This document shows, piece after piece, positions 20,983 to 31,627 of a DNA stretch of 64,000 nucleotides. The translations under genes and the position numbers were made by a program. The stretch covers positions 62,001-126,000 of the forward strand of contig JAHQRK010000020.1 of the NCBI GenBank assembly GCA_019828595.1, given 5' to 3'. The notes beneath the pieces were generated by a model. It saw only the letters and a program-made list of their open reading frames with translations. It did no database searches and was not told where the DNA came from. The first letter of the stretch is position 1. Every line of letters starts with the position of its first letter. The DNA is from Aphanomyces cochlioides (Eukaryota; Oomycota; Saprolegniomycetes; Saprolegniales; Verrucalvaceae).

Positions 20983-22981
20983 TTAAGAAAACAGAGATGA
21001 ATTGAACCACGAACTAGCCGTCGTGTGCACGGAGAACATGTGCTCTTTGCCACACTCCAGTGCATCTTCTTCTTCGATCCACTGCCGCCGTCGTTGTACT
21101 TTGTCTGCACCAAAGAAATCTCTCACGAAATGTCTTGTCTGAGTGGGGCCCGTGGCTTTCTCGACTTTCTCAACTTGGTTGTCTTCGACTGTTCTTCTCA
21201 CCGACTGAGTTTTGACAAGAGGAGGAATAATGTCCAAGTTTCGTGAGGACACCCTTCTCCCTCGCTGAAGCCTTTCTATTGTTGCATTGGCCTACATCAT
21301 AGTGAGCTCAAATACATCTAGGTTTGTCGTACTTCAGACAACTGAACTTTGAGCGTACGAATTGTATCCTGAAGCTGCTGAACTAAAACTTTGTGGGCCT
21401 CCCCTGCATTTTTGACCGGCGTGTTGGAAATTTGCTTTGAAATTGTCAATGTTCTGAAAGTGTGAAGTTCCTACCTGCGCACGTGCAGCATATTGGAGAG
21501 TGCTCAAATTTTCTTCGTAGCATAAATCACTCGGCGATAGGCAAACTACCATAACAGTAATACTGTTACCACCCAAACTATTTGACACTGTCACTATGTA
21601 ATTTTCAAAGGTTTCTTCTACCTGTGCTTCAATAATGATGTCAATTTTGAATCTCGGTATGGCACATAAGTCTTGCTGCCACCAGATGAATGACCCGCCT
21701 GATTGTTGCTTGCTTCATCACTCAAAATCTGAATAACTTGACGCAGAACAAATAACGATTTGTTGATTCCGATAGACTCCTGTAGTGTAACGCCTACAAA
21801 ATGTGATGGAGCTGTCTGCAGCGCACCAAACCTGTAGCTCCTGTCTTGACGATGCGCTCTGATCCAGCCAAGTCAACTACGATAGAAGTCAACCTTTTCA
21901 CGAAAGAACAGAAGAAACAAACCTAACGAGAGCTTGGTCATGGTTACTAGCTCAGGATTTTCCAAATCAATGCTTTCAACATATATCGTGTAAATGCAAT
22001 GGGATCGAGACGATGCGGCATTCATGTTCGTTGTTGCCATGATCTTTTGCTTTACTCCTTCCGTAAAGCGGGATAACATCTACAATGTTTGAGTCAAGAT
22101 ATTTTAAAGAATAGAAGTCATACCTCTTCACCAGTCGAAGATTCAATCATCGTCAAGTCCTCGACGTAAAACTCCTGGTCTGCTGACCATCGAAGCCTTA
22201 AACATCTATCGCAGGTGGGGATGAGGATAAATAGCTGCTTTAAATCGCACTGTTTGGATGAGGGATTAAATAGATCCAAGATCTAACAGATTGTCGAAAA
22301 TCAATGCCTAATGAAGCTCTTACCTGCTCGTTATAGATTTGGACGAAAGAGCTCTTGACGCGGTAGGCTTTATTCTACATCACTTGTCGGATAGAATTGA
22401 GGGCAATGGAAGTACTTTGACGACTGACGCAGTTTTCAAAGCATCGAAGAGTTGCAAAATTACTCGAGGGACAATCTACCAAATCAGTTAGGAGTCCGGA
22501 ATAGCCTCAGCATACCCCGAGGCGTTCAGACGCCACGTCTATTTTTGCTTTGGTTTGCGCTCGCTCTGATGACTTGGCAGCGCTTCTCTAAATTCGTCTT
22601 ATAAGTTGATTTTCTGGAAAGTGTAACACGTACTTCATATTCGAAGCCTTCCATTGTGAATGTTTTCCCCGATCCTGTTTGACCATATGCGAATAAAGTG
22701 GCATGATACCCTTCCAAGACACTTGCAATCGACTGTGCGACGCCTGCTGTATCGTATACTTCCTTTTGCGTTGCCGAGGGGCCAAGGACGTGATCAAAGC
22801 GAAATTCTTTGCTTGTTGTGTCCGTCACTCCAAGGCGAACGCTTTGGTTGTCCAATTTTAGCGCGGCGCACGAGTGCGATTTCTCCGAGGCGATCAATGG
22901 CCTAACGCGGACAACTACGCGGATCTACTCAAGCAGTGTCAATTCCAAGACGGCAATCGCGGTGATTGCCTTGCTGTTCAT
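20983..22981 (-). CDS. Short kinesin motor protein, 13 exons
   Basis: Exons: 22981-22970, 22924-22634, 22587-22516, 22475-22416, 22374-22324, 22282-22251, 22205-22124, 22079-21923, 21876-21832, 21793-21622, 21577-21475, 21434-21333, 21291-20983; 495 residues. Motor landmarks: VVVRVRPLI, FAYGQTGSGKTFTMEG, NAASSRSHCI, DLAGSER, PYRDSKLTSLLKHSLGGNS and YAARAQ. A ~24-residue charged insert sits just after the P-loop. Only ~150 residues follow the motor, ending in a basic, mixed-charge tail, so this is a short kinesin. I cannot place it in a standard family with confidence. The first exon is only four codons long and is joined through a GC..AG intron (22969-22925); all other introns are GT..AG of 38-46 nt. 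Confidence 0.8.
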
Positions 22982-23090
22982 CAAAGGGAGCTGGACAGAC
23001 GTTCAGGATGATATATTCTCGAAATTCGGAGAAGTCCTATTTAGAGTAAATGTTTAAGGAGATCAGGACTCATTTTCAAGAATTCCAACG

Positions 23091-23654
23091 ATGCCAATGG
23101 CACGATTTAGTGACGAAGACGAAGCGGTCTTGGCGAAGGATCGCGCCGAGCATCCAGAATGTACGCACTCGACGACCATCTCTTCGTCTTGTAGATCTGT
23201 AAACGGAGACCGCCAATGCGAAATTCTTCGACGCATCTTTCGCAACTGCCCAGGACGACGTCGAGAGTTGATTCTTGACACGAAAGACCAAACTGATGAC
23301 ACAAACGCCTCAATGAATGATGCGTTTGGTGGTGATGACTTTCCAGATCCATTCCAAATCTTCCGAGGCGTCTTGGACCGAGACGATGCCCAGTCTCCAT
23401 TTCGAGGCGGCTTTTCAGGACCCCATCCGTTCGAAAAAATGGATGATATCATGCAAGAGATGCTCCGCCCGTTTGGCTTCGGTATGTTTGGATCGCCATT
23501 CGATAGCGACGAAGGACCAGTCCCATTTGAATACCGTGGCGACAAGGTACCACCCCATCGAGGATATGCGAAACGAGGAGGAAATCATGGCAAAAAAGAG
23601 CCCCGCAAGAAGGATCTCTTTGATGGATTTGAAGGTCGAGTGGAAGAGATCTAA
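23091..23654 (+). CDS. Unrecognised small protein, Gly/Phe/Asp-rich C-terminal half
   Basis: 187 residues from the ATG at 23091. The N-terminal third has a CTHSTT..SSSC..DRQC..CPGRRREL cysteine cluster. The middle (FPDPFQIFRGVLDRDD..SPFRGGF) and the MDDIMQEMLRPFGFGMFGSPF stretch loosely recall the acidic, Phe/Gly-rich layout of HAX-1-like proteins. The C-terminus is basic then acidic. The resemblance is compositional, so I give no function. It shares a ~110-bp upstream region with the divergent short kinesin. No signal peptide or membrane segment. Confidence 0.55.
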   Translation: MPMARFSDEDEAVLAKDRAEHPECTHSTTISSSCRSVNGDRQCEILRRIFRNCPGRRRELILDTKDQTDDTNASMNDAFGGDDFPDPFQIFRGVLDRDDAQSPFRGGFSGPHPFEKMDDIMQEMLRPFGFGMFGSPFDSDEGPVPFEYRGDKVPPHRGYAKRGGNHGKKEPRKKDLFDGFEGRVEEI

Positions 23655-24197
23655 GTTAGACATAATTATGGAAGTGCCAGGGGTGCTCAACCTGTTGGAA
23701 ATTGTTTCTATTTGTTGGTCTGCATCCGCGATGCTTTTTACAATGGAGTTGCTTCTCGAGTCTATCATTTTCCAAATGTATGCTTGCCCATGGAAGTTAT
23801 TTCCAAATACAATCTGCTGAAGCTGTGGAGCGATTCGAACCCATCTCTATGAAAATGAATTGCTTGCGTTCCTCTCGACGTTTCTTGCTTGCTGTCCAGC
23901 AAATGCAAAAACCTAAACACATAAATCGTTCGTTTGAAGCCCAGTGAAGCCTTCCACATAGATTGACTGTGTCCTCCGCTTCGCCGACACCGCAACAGCT
24001 AGATCATAATTTGCTCTGAAGTTGGCAATTCGAAAATGGCGGATGAAAAAGGCGCGAAAGGCCAGAACATTTATTACATTAATATTTTGAAGCAGATCTT
24101 GATTTTTGTATTATACTTTATATAATTCACAAATTATTTCAAAATTTGTGTCGCATTCTAATTTCAACCACTTGAAAATCTACCACGCTGGATTCGT
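23655..24197. other. Intergenic, possible minus-strand exon fragments
   Basis: About 540 bp. On the minus strand, 23655-23900 has protein-like stretches (for example MIDSRSNSIVKSIADADQQIE from 23768) that could be exons of a small gene running toward 23655. I could not build a consistent model. 24040-24190 is AT-rich and is probably the promoter of the kinase gene. Confidence 0.3.
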
Positions 24198-26157
24198 ATG
24201 ATGGACATGCGGGCGAGACTCGATGCTTGGAAGGAGAAGAAGAGAAAGCTTGAGGTCGAAACTACTTCCAAGATGTACGTCATGCTGCTTGAGATGGGAC
24301 GCTCATAAATATGTAGTCAAGAGGGAGGTCGACGAGTCAAGCGAGCTGTAATGAGTACGCTACCGACTCGGACAGTTCAACCTCGAAGCATATCTGCTCC
24401 AATCGTCCATACGAGCAAAATTTCCCAGCCAAAAGTGGTGGTATCGCGAAGCAACTCTTCGCAGCAGGCGTCGAATCCATCATTACCATCACGAGTTGAA
24501 GTGGCACGAAGATCCAAAAACGGTCACCTTGAGTCACCCCAAGTCAGCCCCACACCAGACAAAGATTTAACTCATTCTTCTTCTTCAATCAGCAGCGATA
24601 TTCCCAATGCTACGGATGAGCATCAAGCGTCGCCAAACACTTCTGCACATGAGCTAAAAAAGACAGCATCCATGACAAATCTTGGAGCCCCTCTTCGAAT
24701 TCTCAACAGGAAACGGACGTCGAATGAAGTGTTGCTCGATAAATTTGACTCGCCGACACAGCCTCCTCGGCGAGTTAGCATGGGTGATCCTCCGTCGACT
24801 GCGAAAAAAACGAAAGAAAATCGAAGAGCATCTTACGAAGTTACGCCTTCAAAGCGCCGATCAAGTCTATCAAGTGGACCCCTCCGAGTTCTCGCAAACC
24901 AATCCGAAAGCGACAGTGACGATGATATTATGCCAGATCAACCTACTGACAGACGCACCTCGTCAACTCTACAAGCCCTAAGGGTTCGTACCTCAACGTC
25001 TCGTCTCAGTACCTCGAGTCTGCGTACCTCGATCGAGCCTGTTGAGCGCGACAAGACGTACGTATCAACAGCTTATTGAACTGACATAATCTTCATGCTA
25101 AGGGCCAAGTGGTCTCGCGATGACTTCAAAAGCATCGAGAAAAAATTGGGATTTGGCAAGTTTGGCTACGTTTATCTCACGAAACAGAAGACTGTGGCAG
25201 AAAAGGAAGTTGCCCTAAAGGTTTTTGATTCTCATACTGACTGGATGCTCATGACATGAACTCATAAGGTGTTGACAAAAAACAACATGGACGAAGTTCG
25301 CGTTCGTGGCCTAAAAATGGAAGTCGAGATACAGGTGAAATTCATCAACTATAATTTTTCAAATTCGTCTAGTCTCGCCTGAAGCATCCACACATCCTCC
25401 GTTTGTACCGCTATTTTCATGAAGAAGCTCTGGCGTATTTGGTGTTGGAATACGCGCCACACGGAACTCTACAAAAGCTTCTTGAAGAACAAAGTGAAGG
25501 CTATTTCCCCGAAGACAAGGCGGCGAAGTTTGTAGCCCAAGTCGCAAAAGCGCTGCAATACCTACATGCTCGACACGTCATCCATCGTGACATCAAAGTA
25601 CGCCTGCTAAACTCCAATGATTCCGCAGTTCTTACGAACAAAATTCTTAGCCTGAAAACTTACTCTTGGGGTCAGAGCACGATATCAAAGTAGCTGATTT
25701 CGGTCTTGCTATACACGTGCCCCCGCCCAACAGACATCGACACCATTTCTGTGGCACACCCGAATACATGAGTCCCGAAGTCATCCGCGAGCGTGAATAT
25801 AGCTGTGAAGTCGACTTATGGAGCCTTGGTATTGTTGCTTATGAATTACTAGTAGGCCAAACTCCCTTTCGTGGCGAGGTAATCAACTTGCATATTGTTC
25901 ACAAGTTACCGTGCTTGTAGGATGTATTGACGAATATTGAAGCGTGGTACGATGAGAAGCTACAGAACCCTTCGCTTCTCGTGCCTGGGTACCAGTTCGT
26001 TTGGCTGTTTTGTTTTCACACATTTTGTAGATTGGATAAACACAGTCACATTTCCGACGAGGCCAGAGAACTTATCCAAGGCTTAGTCGCACCTTCAGAG
26101 TCCAGATGGTCTCTCGAACAAGCCTTGCAGCACAGCTGGCTTGCATCACGACTCTAA
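24198..26157 (+). CDS. Aurora-like mitotic Ser/Thr kinase with atypical T-loop
   Basis: Exons 24198-24274, 24317-25057, 25103-25220, 25269-25334, 25373-25597, 25651-25878, 25921-25988, 26031-26157; 549 residues. A ~285-residue Ser-rich basic N-terminus precedes the kinase domain. The latter shows the Gly loop GFGKFGYV, the lysine in VALKV, MEVEIQSRLKHPHILRLY, HRDIKPENLLLG, DFGLAIHV, CGTPEYMSPE and DLWSLGIVAYELLVG. The EIQ..L.HP.ILRLY and LEYAPHG strings are most like Aurora kinases; PLK4 is the nearest alternative. Aurora activation normally needs the Thr just before LCGT. Here that position reads HHFCGT, so the phospho-acceptor is missing. All seven introns are GT..AG of 38-53 nt. Role in spindle or cytokinesis is inferred. 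Confidence 0.8.
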
Positions 26158-26200
26158 AGCCCTTAATTTATTCATCAAAAGTCGATGTTGACATTCTTGA

Positions 26201-27490
26201 TTATGGCAAAGACACTAAATGACGGCAATCCTTCGGAACGGCCTCATAGAGCCCCTTGGATTCAAGCCATGAGCGGCTGAAAAGTCGCGTCTGGTACCGC
26301 GCGGCGCTGTCACATAAAATCGTCACAATAGTGCTTCCAGGACTCAAAGTCTTGGCCACATCACAAGCCGCCACAACGTTCAATCCTGATGACGCGCCAA
26401 CAAAGATACCCTCGTCTTTAAGCAGTCGAAAGACCTATTGCCATGCATGAGCTCCCATGAAACGAAATCGCAGACCATGTCGATCGATCGATGATCCTCA
26501 ATGTGCACTGCATCATCGATTGGTGCATTCTTCAAGTTTTCCGTGATTCGGCCTTGGCCAATGCCTTCGGTGACGCTGCCATTGCCTTCACGCTCCAAGA
26601 CACCCTTCTTGATATAGCTACAGAGAAGTTATGAGTTCAAGTGAATTTCGTGTCGACTACTTGAAGAGGACACTGCCAGGAGGATCAGCCAAGACGATTT
26701 TCACATTCTCGTTCTTTTGTTTGAGATAGAGACCGACGCCTATGGATGAAGTCAGTCATAGGTACTTCATGGAGTGAGGATCGAACCAGCCAAGGTGCCA
26801 CCGGTCCCAGTGGCGCATGTGAACGCATCCACATTGCCTTGAGTTTGATCCCATACTTCTGGGCCGGTGGTGTTGATGTGCGCCAAACGATTTGCAACGT
26901 TGTCAAACTGGTTGGTCCAGACAGCTATACAATTGACATCGATGGAAAGAAAATGATGGATGGCTTACCGTTCGGAATTTGCGCAGCGTAATCTCGAGCT
27001 TGGTGGTTGTAGTTCAAAGGATCAGTGAAGGGAACCGCAGGCACCGGTCGAACCTGTGGCAAGCACACGAGTAAATGAATAATGTATGGACGGCACATAC
27101 ATCGGCTCCAAGGAACTGCAAGGCCTGAATCTTTTCTTGGCTCTGCGTGTTGGGCATGTAAATTACGCACTTGTAGCCTAATATCAAATTGGACATTCCA
27201 GTTTTGTGCCAACATGTACCATTGGCTGCACACACATGGGCGAGACCAATGCCCGTGTTGCCAGCCGTACCTTCAACTACAGTTCCACCTGGCTCAAGGA
27301 GTCCTGTCTTTTCGCTTTCTTGAACAACGTAGAGAGCAGCGCGGTCTTTGACGGAACCTCCGGGATTCATAAACTCAGCTTTTGCGAGGATGTTGCACCC
27401 CGTTGCTGCACTGAGGGTTCCTAGTCGGATCAACGGTGTGGATCCAATCGCACCCACAAAGCCATTCTTGATCAACCTGTTCGTCGGCAT
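26201..27490 (-). CDS. Cysteine synthase (O-acetylserine sulfhydrylase), PLP enzyme
   Basis: Exons 27490-27220, 27177-27101, 27053-26969, 26924-26787, 26739-26661, 26617-26476, 26434-26201; 341 residues, close to the usual ~320 of the family. It makes L-cysteine from O-acetylserine and sulfide using pyridoxal phosphate. The PLP lysine lies in [11 protein letters not shown], the substrate loop in GTAGNTGIG and the phosphate-binding loop in [20 protein letters not shown] wording is seen at the N-terminus ([14 protein letters not shown]). The ATG at 27490 is preferred over an in-frame TTG at 27499. No clear organelle presequence, so probably cytosolic. It is convergent with the kinase gene ending at 26157. 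A cystathionine beta-synthase is unlikely because there is no CBS extension. Confidence 0.9.
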
Positions 27491-27718
27491 GCTTTTCAAA
27501 TCGTCTTCCCAAAGCTGACCTTCTCACAACTGCGATTATCCAAAAATGAAAAAAGGCGAGTGATTGCGTCAATCGAGAGGTCTGATTTGAGCATTAATTA
27601 GCCAATCCAATATCTCCATTTGAAAGTTTTAGCCAATAAAATGCTTCCATCTTGAAGTAATGAATCGGACCTGACGTGTCGATGAACGAACCCACCATGT
27701 AAGCTGCAAAACAACGGT

Positions 27719-28189
27719 ACGTAAATCATCATGAGTGAGCACAAGTTTGGAACCGAAAAGTTCAAGCGCAAGTATTTCAATAAGTTTTGCGAGTTTTTTT
27801 CTAGTTCAAGTCGCAAACGAAAGATTGAATTTGGAATTCAAAGAACAGACAAAAAGTAAGCGATTTTAGTCTCCATTACGAGTCCTTATTGCTGTCCAAA
27901 GTTTCATTTTGCTTACTTTTTGGGAATCGTGAGTGAGCACACAATTTAATCTTGAATAAAGTATCACAGTCAGGTGAGATCTTAAGGTTTAGGGTATAAA
28001 TATTCAAAGGAAACATTAAATTTGAGAGATATAATTTTGAGGATAAAAGAAACAACAGTCCGAGTTTGCAGAAAGCGCGCCATTTATCCGGCTTCCGAAT
28101 AAATAAAAACATTGAAATATGGAGGTTCCTCTCCTTAATTTCTACTGGTGCTCACTCACGATGCCATGCTCACTCATGATGATTTACGT
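27719..28189. mobile_element. Small inverted-repeat element with nested repeat pairs
   Basis: The outer pair is 23 bp, beginning ACGTAAATCATCATGAGTGA at 27719-27741, with its exact complement at 28167-28189. An inner 15-bp pair, ATCGTGAGTGAGCAC (27926-27940) and its complement (28148-28162), shares the GAGTGAGCA core. The 471-bp body is AT-rich and has no coding frame of note, consistent with a MITE. The target duplication is not clear. The right end touches the stop codon of the minus-strand frame ending at 28189. Confidence 0.6.
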
Positions 28190-28701
28190 TAGACGGACGA
28201 CGTGCGCATGACACAACCGTCCTCGCCATTGGCGAGGCTGTACACGGTTGATTTCGGTCCGTTGGGGCGTCGCTGCCGTGCGTAGAGGCGCGTGGTGTCC
28301 ATGAATCCGCCTGGGAAACGAATAGCGAGCCCAACGGCGACGTCCAAGCTCGAGTAACTGCGATGCATTTTCAACTTGGAAAGATCACTTCCGACGCGGC
28401 GCAGTCCCTTCCTCGCTCGGTAGTTCCGCCAAACATGAGTCGCCAGAGGAGGCAAGAAAATGGCCACAAGAGCAGCATACGCCATGTAGAAATACGAGTC
28501 CAAGTGCGGCGACGTGCGGTAGTAGTAAGAAACCATCGGGGCGACCAAAGTCGGGTAGAGCGTGAATGGATCGGCGGAGCGCTGCGAAGTCAAAGCTGGA
28601 CATTGGTGAGTGGGCGCCCCCGTGAGAAGAACCACCGCCGCGAGATAAATCGCCGCATAAGCCAGGCGGGGAAGGAGTTGAGTAGTTGATTCATGACGCA
28701 T
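28189..28701 (-). CDS. Putative multi-pass membrane protein, 5' end uncertain
   Basis: From the first ATG (28701) the frame gives 170 residues. It has two clear hydrophobic segments (LAYAAIYLAAVVLLTG and YFYMAYAALVAIFLPPLATH) and a basic C-terminal tail. The frame stays open upstream to 28803 without an ATG, so the true start or an upstream exon lies elsewhere. Frames with protein character continue on the same strand up to about 29400, but they do not join cleanly. No family is recognised. The stop codon overlaps the inverted repeat terminus at 28189, so the natural C-terminus may have been replaced by the insertion. Confidence 0.4.
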   Translation of the reverse strand: MRHESTTQLLPRLAYAAIYLAAVVLLTGAPTHQCPALTSQRSADPFTLYPTLVAPMVSYYYRTSPHLDSYFYMAYAALVAIFLPPLATHVWRNYRARKGLRRVGSDLSKLKMHRSYSSLDVAVGLAIRFPGGFMDTTRLYARQRRPNGPKSTVYSLANGEDGCVMRTSSV

Positions 28702-29400
28702 AGACCGACAGCCATGATGTACATAGCAGACAGGACCCGGGATAAAGATCAAATCGTCCGTGTATGAGTGCAGCGAGGACGAATTCCAAGGCAGCGTCGC
28801 CACACATTGGCGGACGCCAAGATTGTGTCATGGAACGTCCAGTTTGAGCGAGACAGCCATCTTTGGAACAGGTTTCGATTGTCTTGGAGTGCGTTACACG
28901 TTTTGACAGACGAGCGTCTCGGGTCGATACCTGTCGATCTCGTTCATCGTGTTCAGTCAGTGAATCTCCGCTGACACGACATGAAGTCAGCGAGTAAACC
29001 AGCAGTGAAGATAGAACTCAAGGGGTAATTTGATCAACAAGGAAGGCTAACTTTGCTGTCAGAAACGCACCTCTTAGACCGTTCCTTGACTAGGATCGAT
29101 GGAAATACGTACCGCAGTCCTTTTCATTGCACGGAAGACTTCTTTGAATTCCAAGCGTCACAAGTCCCATTTACGCCGTAGATCCGACTGGAAGTGACGT
29201 CACAGCTTGTCTTCCTTGCCTTTGGCTGTGGTGTTGTATCCAGTGTACAAGGAAGCATCCCATGTCGCCACGCTTGGACCAGAAACAAAGACGAACTTGA
29301 CACAAAGCAATCTCGGGCTCAAAGAATCCACAAGTTGTCATAGTGCGAGTATGGCACCACCGTCGCTGCGATGATTTCCACCGTCATGGAGACAAGCCAG
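28702..29400 (-). pseudogene. Possible decayed upstream part of the membrane-protein gene
   Basis: Protein-like segments occur in shifting frames, for example VKFVFVSGPSVATWDASLY and, one base out of frame, SRIYGVNGTCDAW (around 29160-29330). The shift between them occurs within GACAAGCTGTGACG-like sequence, where I see no usable intron. Either there are several unrecognised introns or the gene is broken. A multi-pass surface protein with an extracellular loop would fit the segments. Low confidence. Confidence 0.3.
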
Positions 29401-29499
29401 ATGCAAACACGGCCGAAAAAAAGCTTGAGTGAGAGAGTGACAGTGTTGGTATTTACAGTGTTAAACAAATCTCGAAATCGATTGAATATTTATTGTGCT

Positions 29500-29544
29500 T
29501 TGCACCCAATTTGGCAGCTGATTTAGACCCTTAATTGGGTGCAA
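29500..29544. repeat. 12-bp inverted repeat hairpin
   Basis: TTGCACCCAATT (29500-29511) and its exact complement AATTGGGTGCAA (29533-29544) are separated by 21 bp that include GATTTAGACCC. It lies about 160 bp upstream of the gene at 29702, at the left edge of the putative mobile cassette. Confidence 0.7.
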
Positions 29545-29701
29545 TACGAGGGCTAAATCTGCTCGTAGAATTACAAATCTGTGACAGAATAATCATTATT
29601 CTGCCTCGGAGTAAGGCAAATCGACAGTTAAATTTAGATTACATGTCGATGGTTTCACAAGTCGCGACTCTTGTTATCGACGCAATCCTGAAACATCAAC
29701 G

Positions 29702-30544
29702 ATGACGCTTCTCGTGCCACTGCCAACAACAATCACTGTCTTTCTCTCTGTCAAAGTTGGCAAGCCTCATGGAGAAAGCCGCACATATGCTGAGCCAGGT
29801 GCAAGCTTTGCCTTTGATATCATCAACGAGTCACACGGTGTTCTCCGACTTAAAGTCTCTGAGCGTGTTGCTCAAGTCGTGCAGCGCTATGATGCTGCCC
29901 ATGCAACAACAAAGGACAGGTCTACACTGCTTTTTGATGAGACCTTCTCAATCCTCTTGAAACCAGCTGCAACAACACCCCAAGCAAAGTACACTGTAAT
30001 CGACGAATCCAACTTTAAAGACATGGTGAAAGTTGCTTGGAACAATCACAACAAACGCAACAGTGGAGGTGCCTTTCAGCTTGAATTGTTTGTTTACCTT
30101 GAAAGGCAAGACCGTAGCTCGAGACAAATTAGACGCTCTGACCCAAAGCGCAGAGCCGAGTTGGCTCAAAGAATTCTTTCACAAGATCGACAGAGTCAAC
30201 CTGGACCTTGTGAACTGCAGTACGTTAGTACTGTATTGTCGCGACAGTTGACTGAGCCTGACATTGTGAATTTACCTGAAAATCCAACTGTGCTACAACT
30301 ACCACACATTGACCAAGAATGCGCGGCCTTACAGAGTGAAAGAGAAGCTCGTTTGGCTCAGTCGGAGTTGGACTATCGTCCGATTCGGTTTATGGTGAAT
30401 GGTAGTGTCGTCAATCAATTGGTCAATGTAGCCGACTAGCGAAGCATTTTGGGGCTCCCACAATTCGATCTCTACGCTCCTTACAGACCTCCAACAGAGG
30501 TGGCCGCTCCAGAAACCAATATGCAGGACATTGATCATGAGTAG
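29702..30544 (+). CDS. Unrecognised protein, probable passenger gene of a mobile cassette
   Basis: Exons 29702-30394 and 30440-30544, 265 residues. The 45-nt intron (GTGAATGG..CGACTAG) removes an in-frame stop and restores IRFM|RSILGLPQFDLYAPYRPP. The N-terminal ~130 residues look like a compact alpha/beta domain: two hydrophobic strands, then SFAFDIINESHGVLRLKV and YTVIDESNFKDMVKVAW. The middle is Arg/Gln-rich and the end is proline-rich and acidic. No known family. It faces the transposase remnant at 30622 tail to tail, and both lie between two copies of GATTTAGACCC (29520, 31855). I therefore suspect it is carried by an element rather than being a core gene. Confidence 0.5.
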
Positions 30545-30621
30545 TTAGCGTCGTTTGCTCTAGAATGACTAAGTTGTAGTGAATTGATAAAAACAACATT
30601 CAATGGATATTAGTTATCGTC

Positions 30622-31627
30622 TTATTCAAAAGTAAACTTGGAGCAATTCAAATGGGCGAGTTCATATCCACAGTGGTGATAAAGATTGATGCCAGGATTG
30701 TCTGCTGGTTTGGATTCAAGACATCGACTCAATGCTACTTCCAATGTTCGCTTGATGTCCTCTCGAAAGGCCAATGGATATTTCAAAATCCATTTTTTCA
30801 ACTGAGCAAATGCAACTTCAATGGGATTGAGCTGGGGAGAATAAGGGGGGAGAAAAAACAGCAATGCACCACGGCTATGGACAGCCAACTCCAACTCATT
30901 GTACATATGAATTTTCGCGTTGTCCATGATCAATATTGACCTTGGCAATGGCCAAGGATTCAGAAAAGGGATAATTTTTGTACACATGACATCGTGAAAT
31001 TTAACACGATCAAACGTACCCTCTGTGAAATCCCAGCCAAAAAATCCATTGCAATCAAAAGCTGAAAGAACAGATACCCTTTGACCACGGCTGAAGGGAA
31101 GATTCACAACCGCAGGGGTATTTCGACGGGACCATGCATATTTCCGAAGTGCATCACGCGCGTCTTTTGATGTCGTCTACGAAGACTAATTGACATGGAT
31201 GATTGTAGAATGGTTCAAGACGCCGACGATAGTTTTGGAGCTCTATGGCACTGCTCTCTCGGGCTCTTTTTTCTAATACTTTACGTGTCAGTTGTAAGTC
31301 AAATCGCAGTGCGCGGCAAATTGTGGAGACACTTGTGTTCTTAAGACGGGGGAAATGGGATCGTAGAGCGAGTTGTAGCTCTTCAATATAGAAGCAAGGA
31401 TGGCTCGATGCGTACATGTTGACAAACTCAATCACATCAGGACCCCATCTTGATCCAACTTTCGATCGTTTATGGGCAGCAACATGGCCAAGACGTTTGA
31501 ACTGTTGGTACCATCGTGTTATCGATCTCACGGACATACCTAGAACAAGGTGTATATCCTTCACATCCAAACCATAGACATATCGTAGAACCACAGAGCG
31601 CCATCTCATGTCTTTGCTGTGCGTCAT
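30622..31627 (-). pseudogene. IS630/Tc1/mariner-type transposase with one frameshift
   Basis: The first frame (31627-31154) holds a helix-turn-helix N-terminus (KDIHLVLGMSVRSITRWYQQF) and runs to the first catalytic Asp in LVFVDD, where it is lost. The second frame, continuous in sequence, holds SKDARDALRKYAWSRRN, then SILIMDNAKIH (second Asp) and PPYSPQLNPIEVAFAQLK (third acidic residue). The slip is at about 31174, immediately after the Asp, and is explained by one missing base. Total length (~335 residues) is normal for the superfamily and the rest looks undamaged, so inactivation was recent. No clear terminal inverted repeats were found around it. Confidence 0.8.

Noticed and set aside
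23826..23862. tRNA T-loop-like GGGTTCGAATCGC on the minus strand
   Set aside because: No acceptor stem or D arm can be folded around it, and the sequence reads as possible exon.
28090..28110. Copy of the TTATCCGG palindrome
   Set aside because: Only half the element (TTATCCGG followed by an imperfect second arm) and inside the inverted-repeat element, so not counted.
30622..31627. Spliced, functional transposase instead of a pseudogene
   Set aside because: No GT..AG pair around 31174 joins the halves without removing conserved residues; a one-base slip explains it better.
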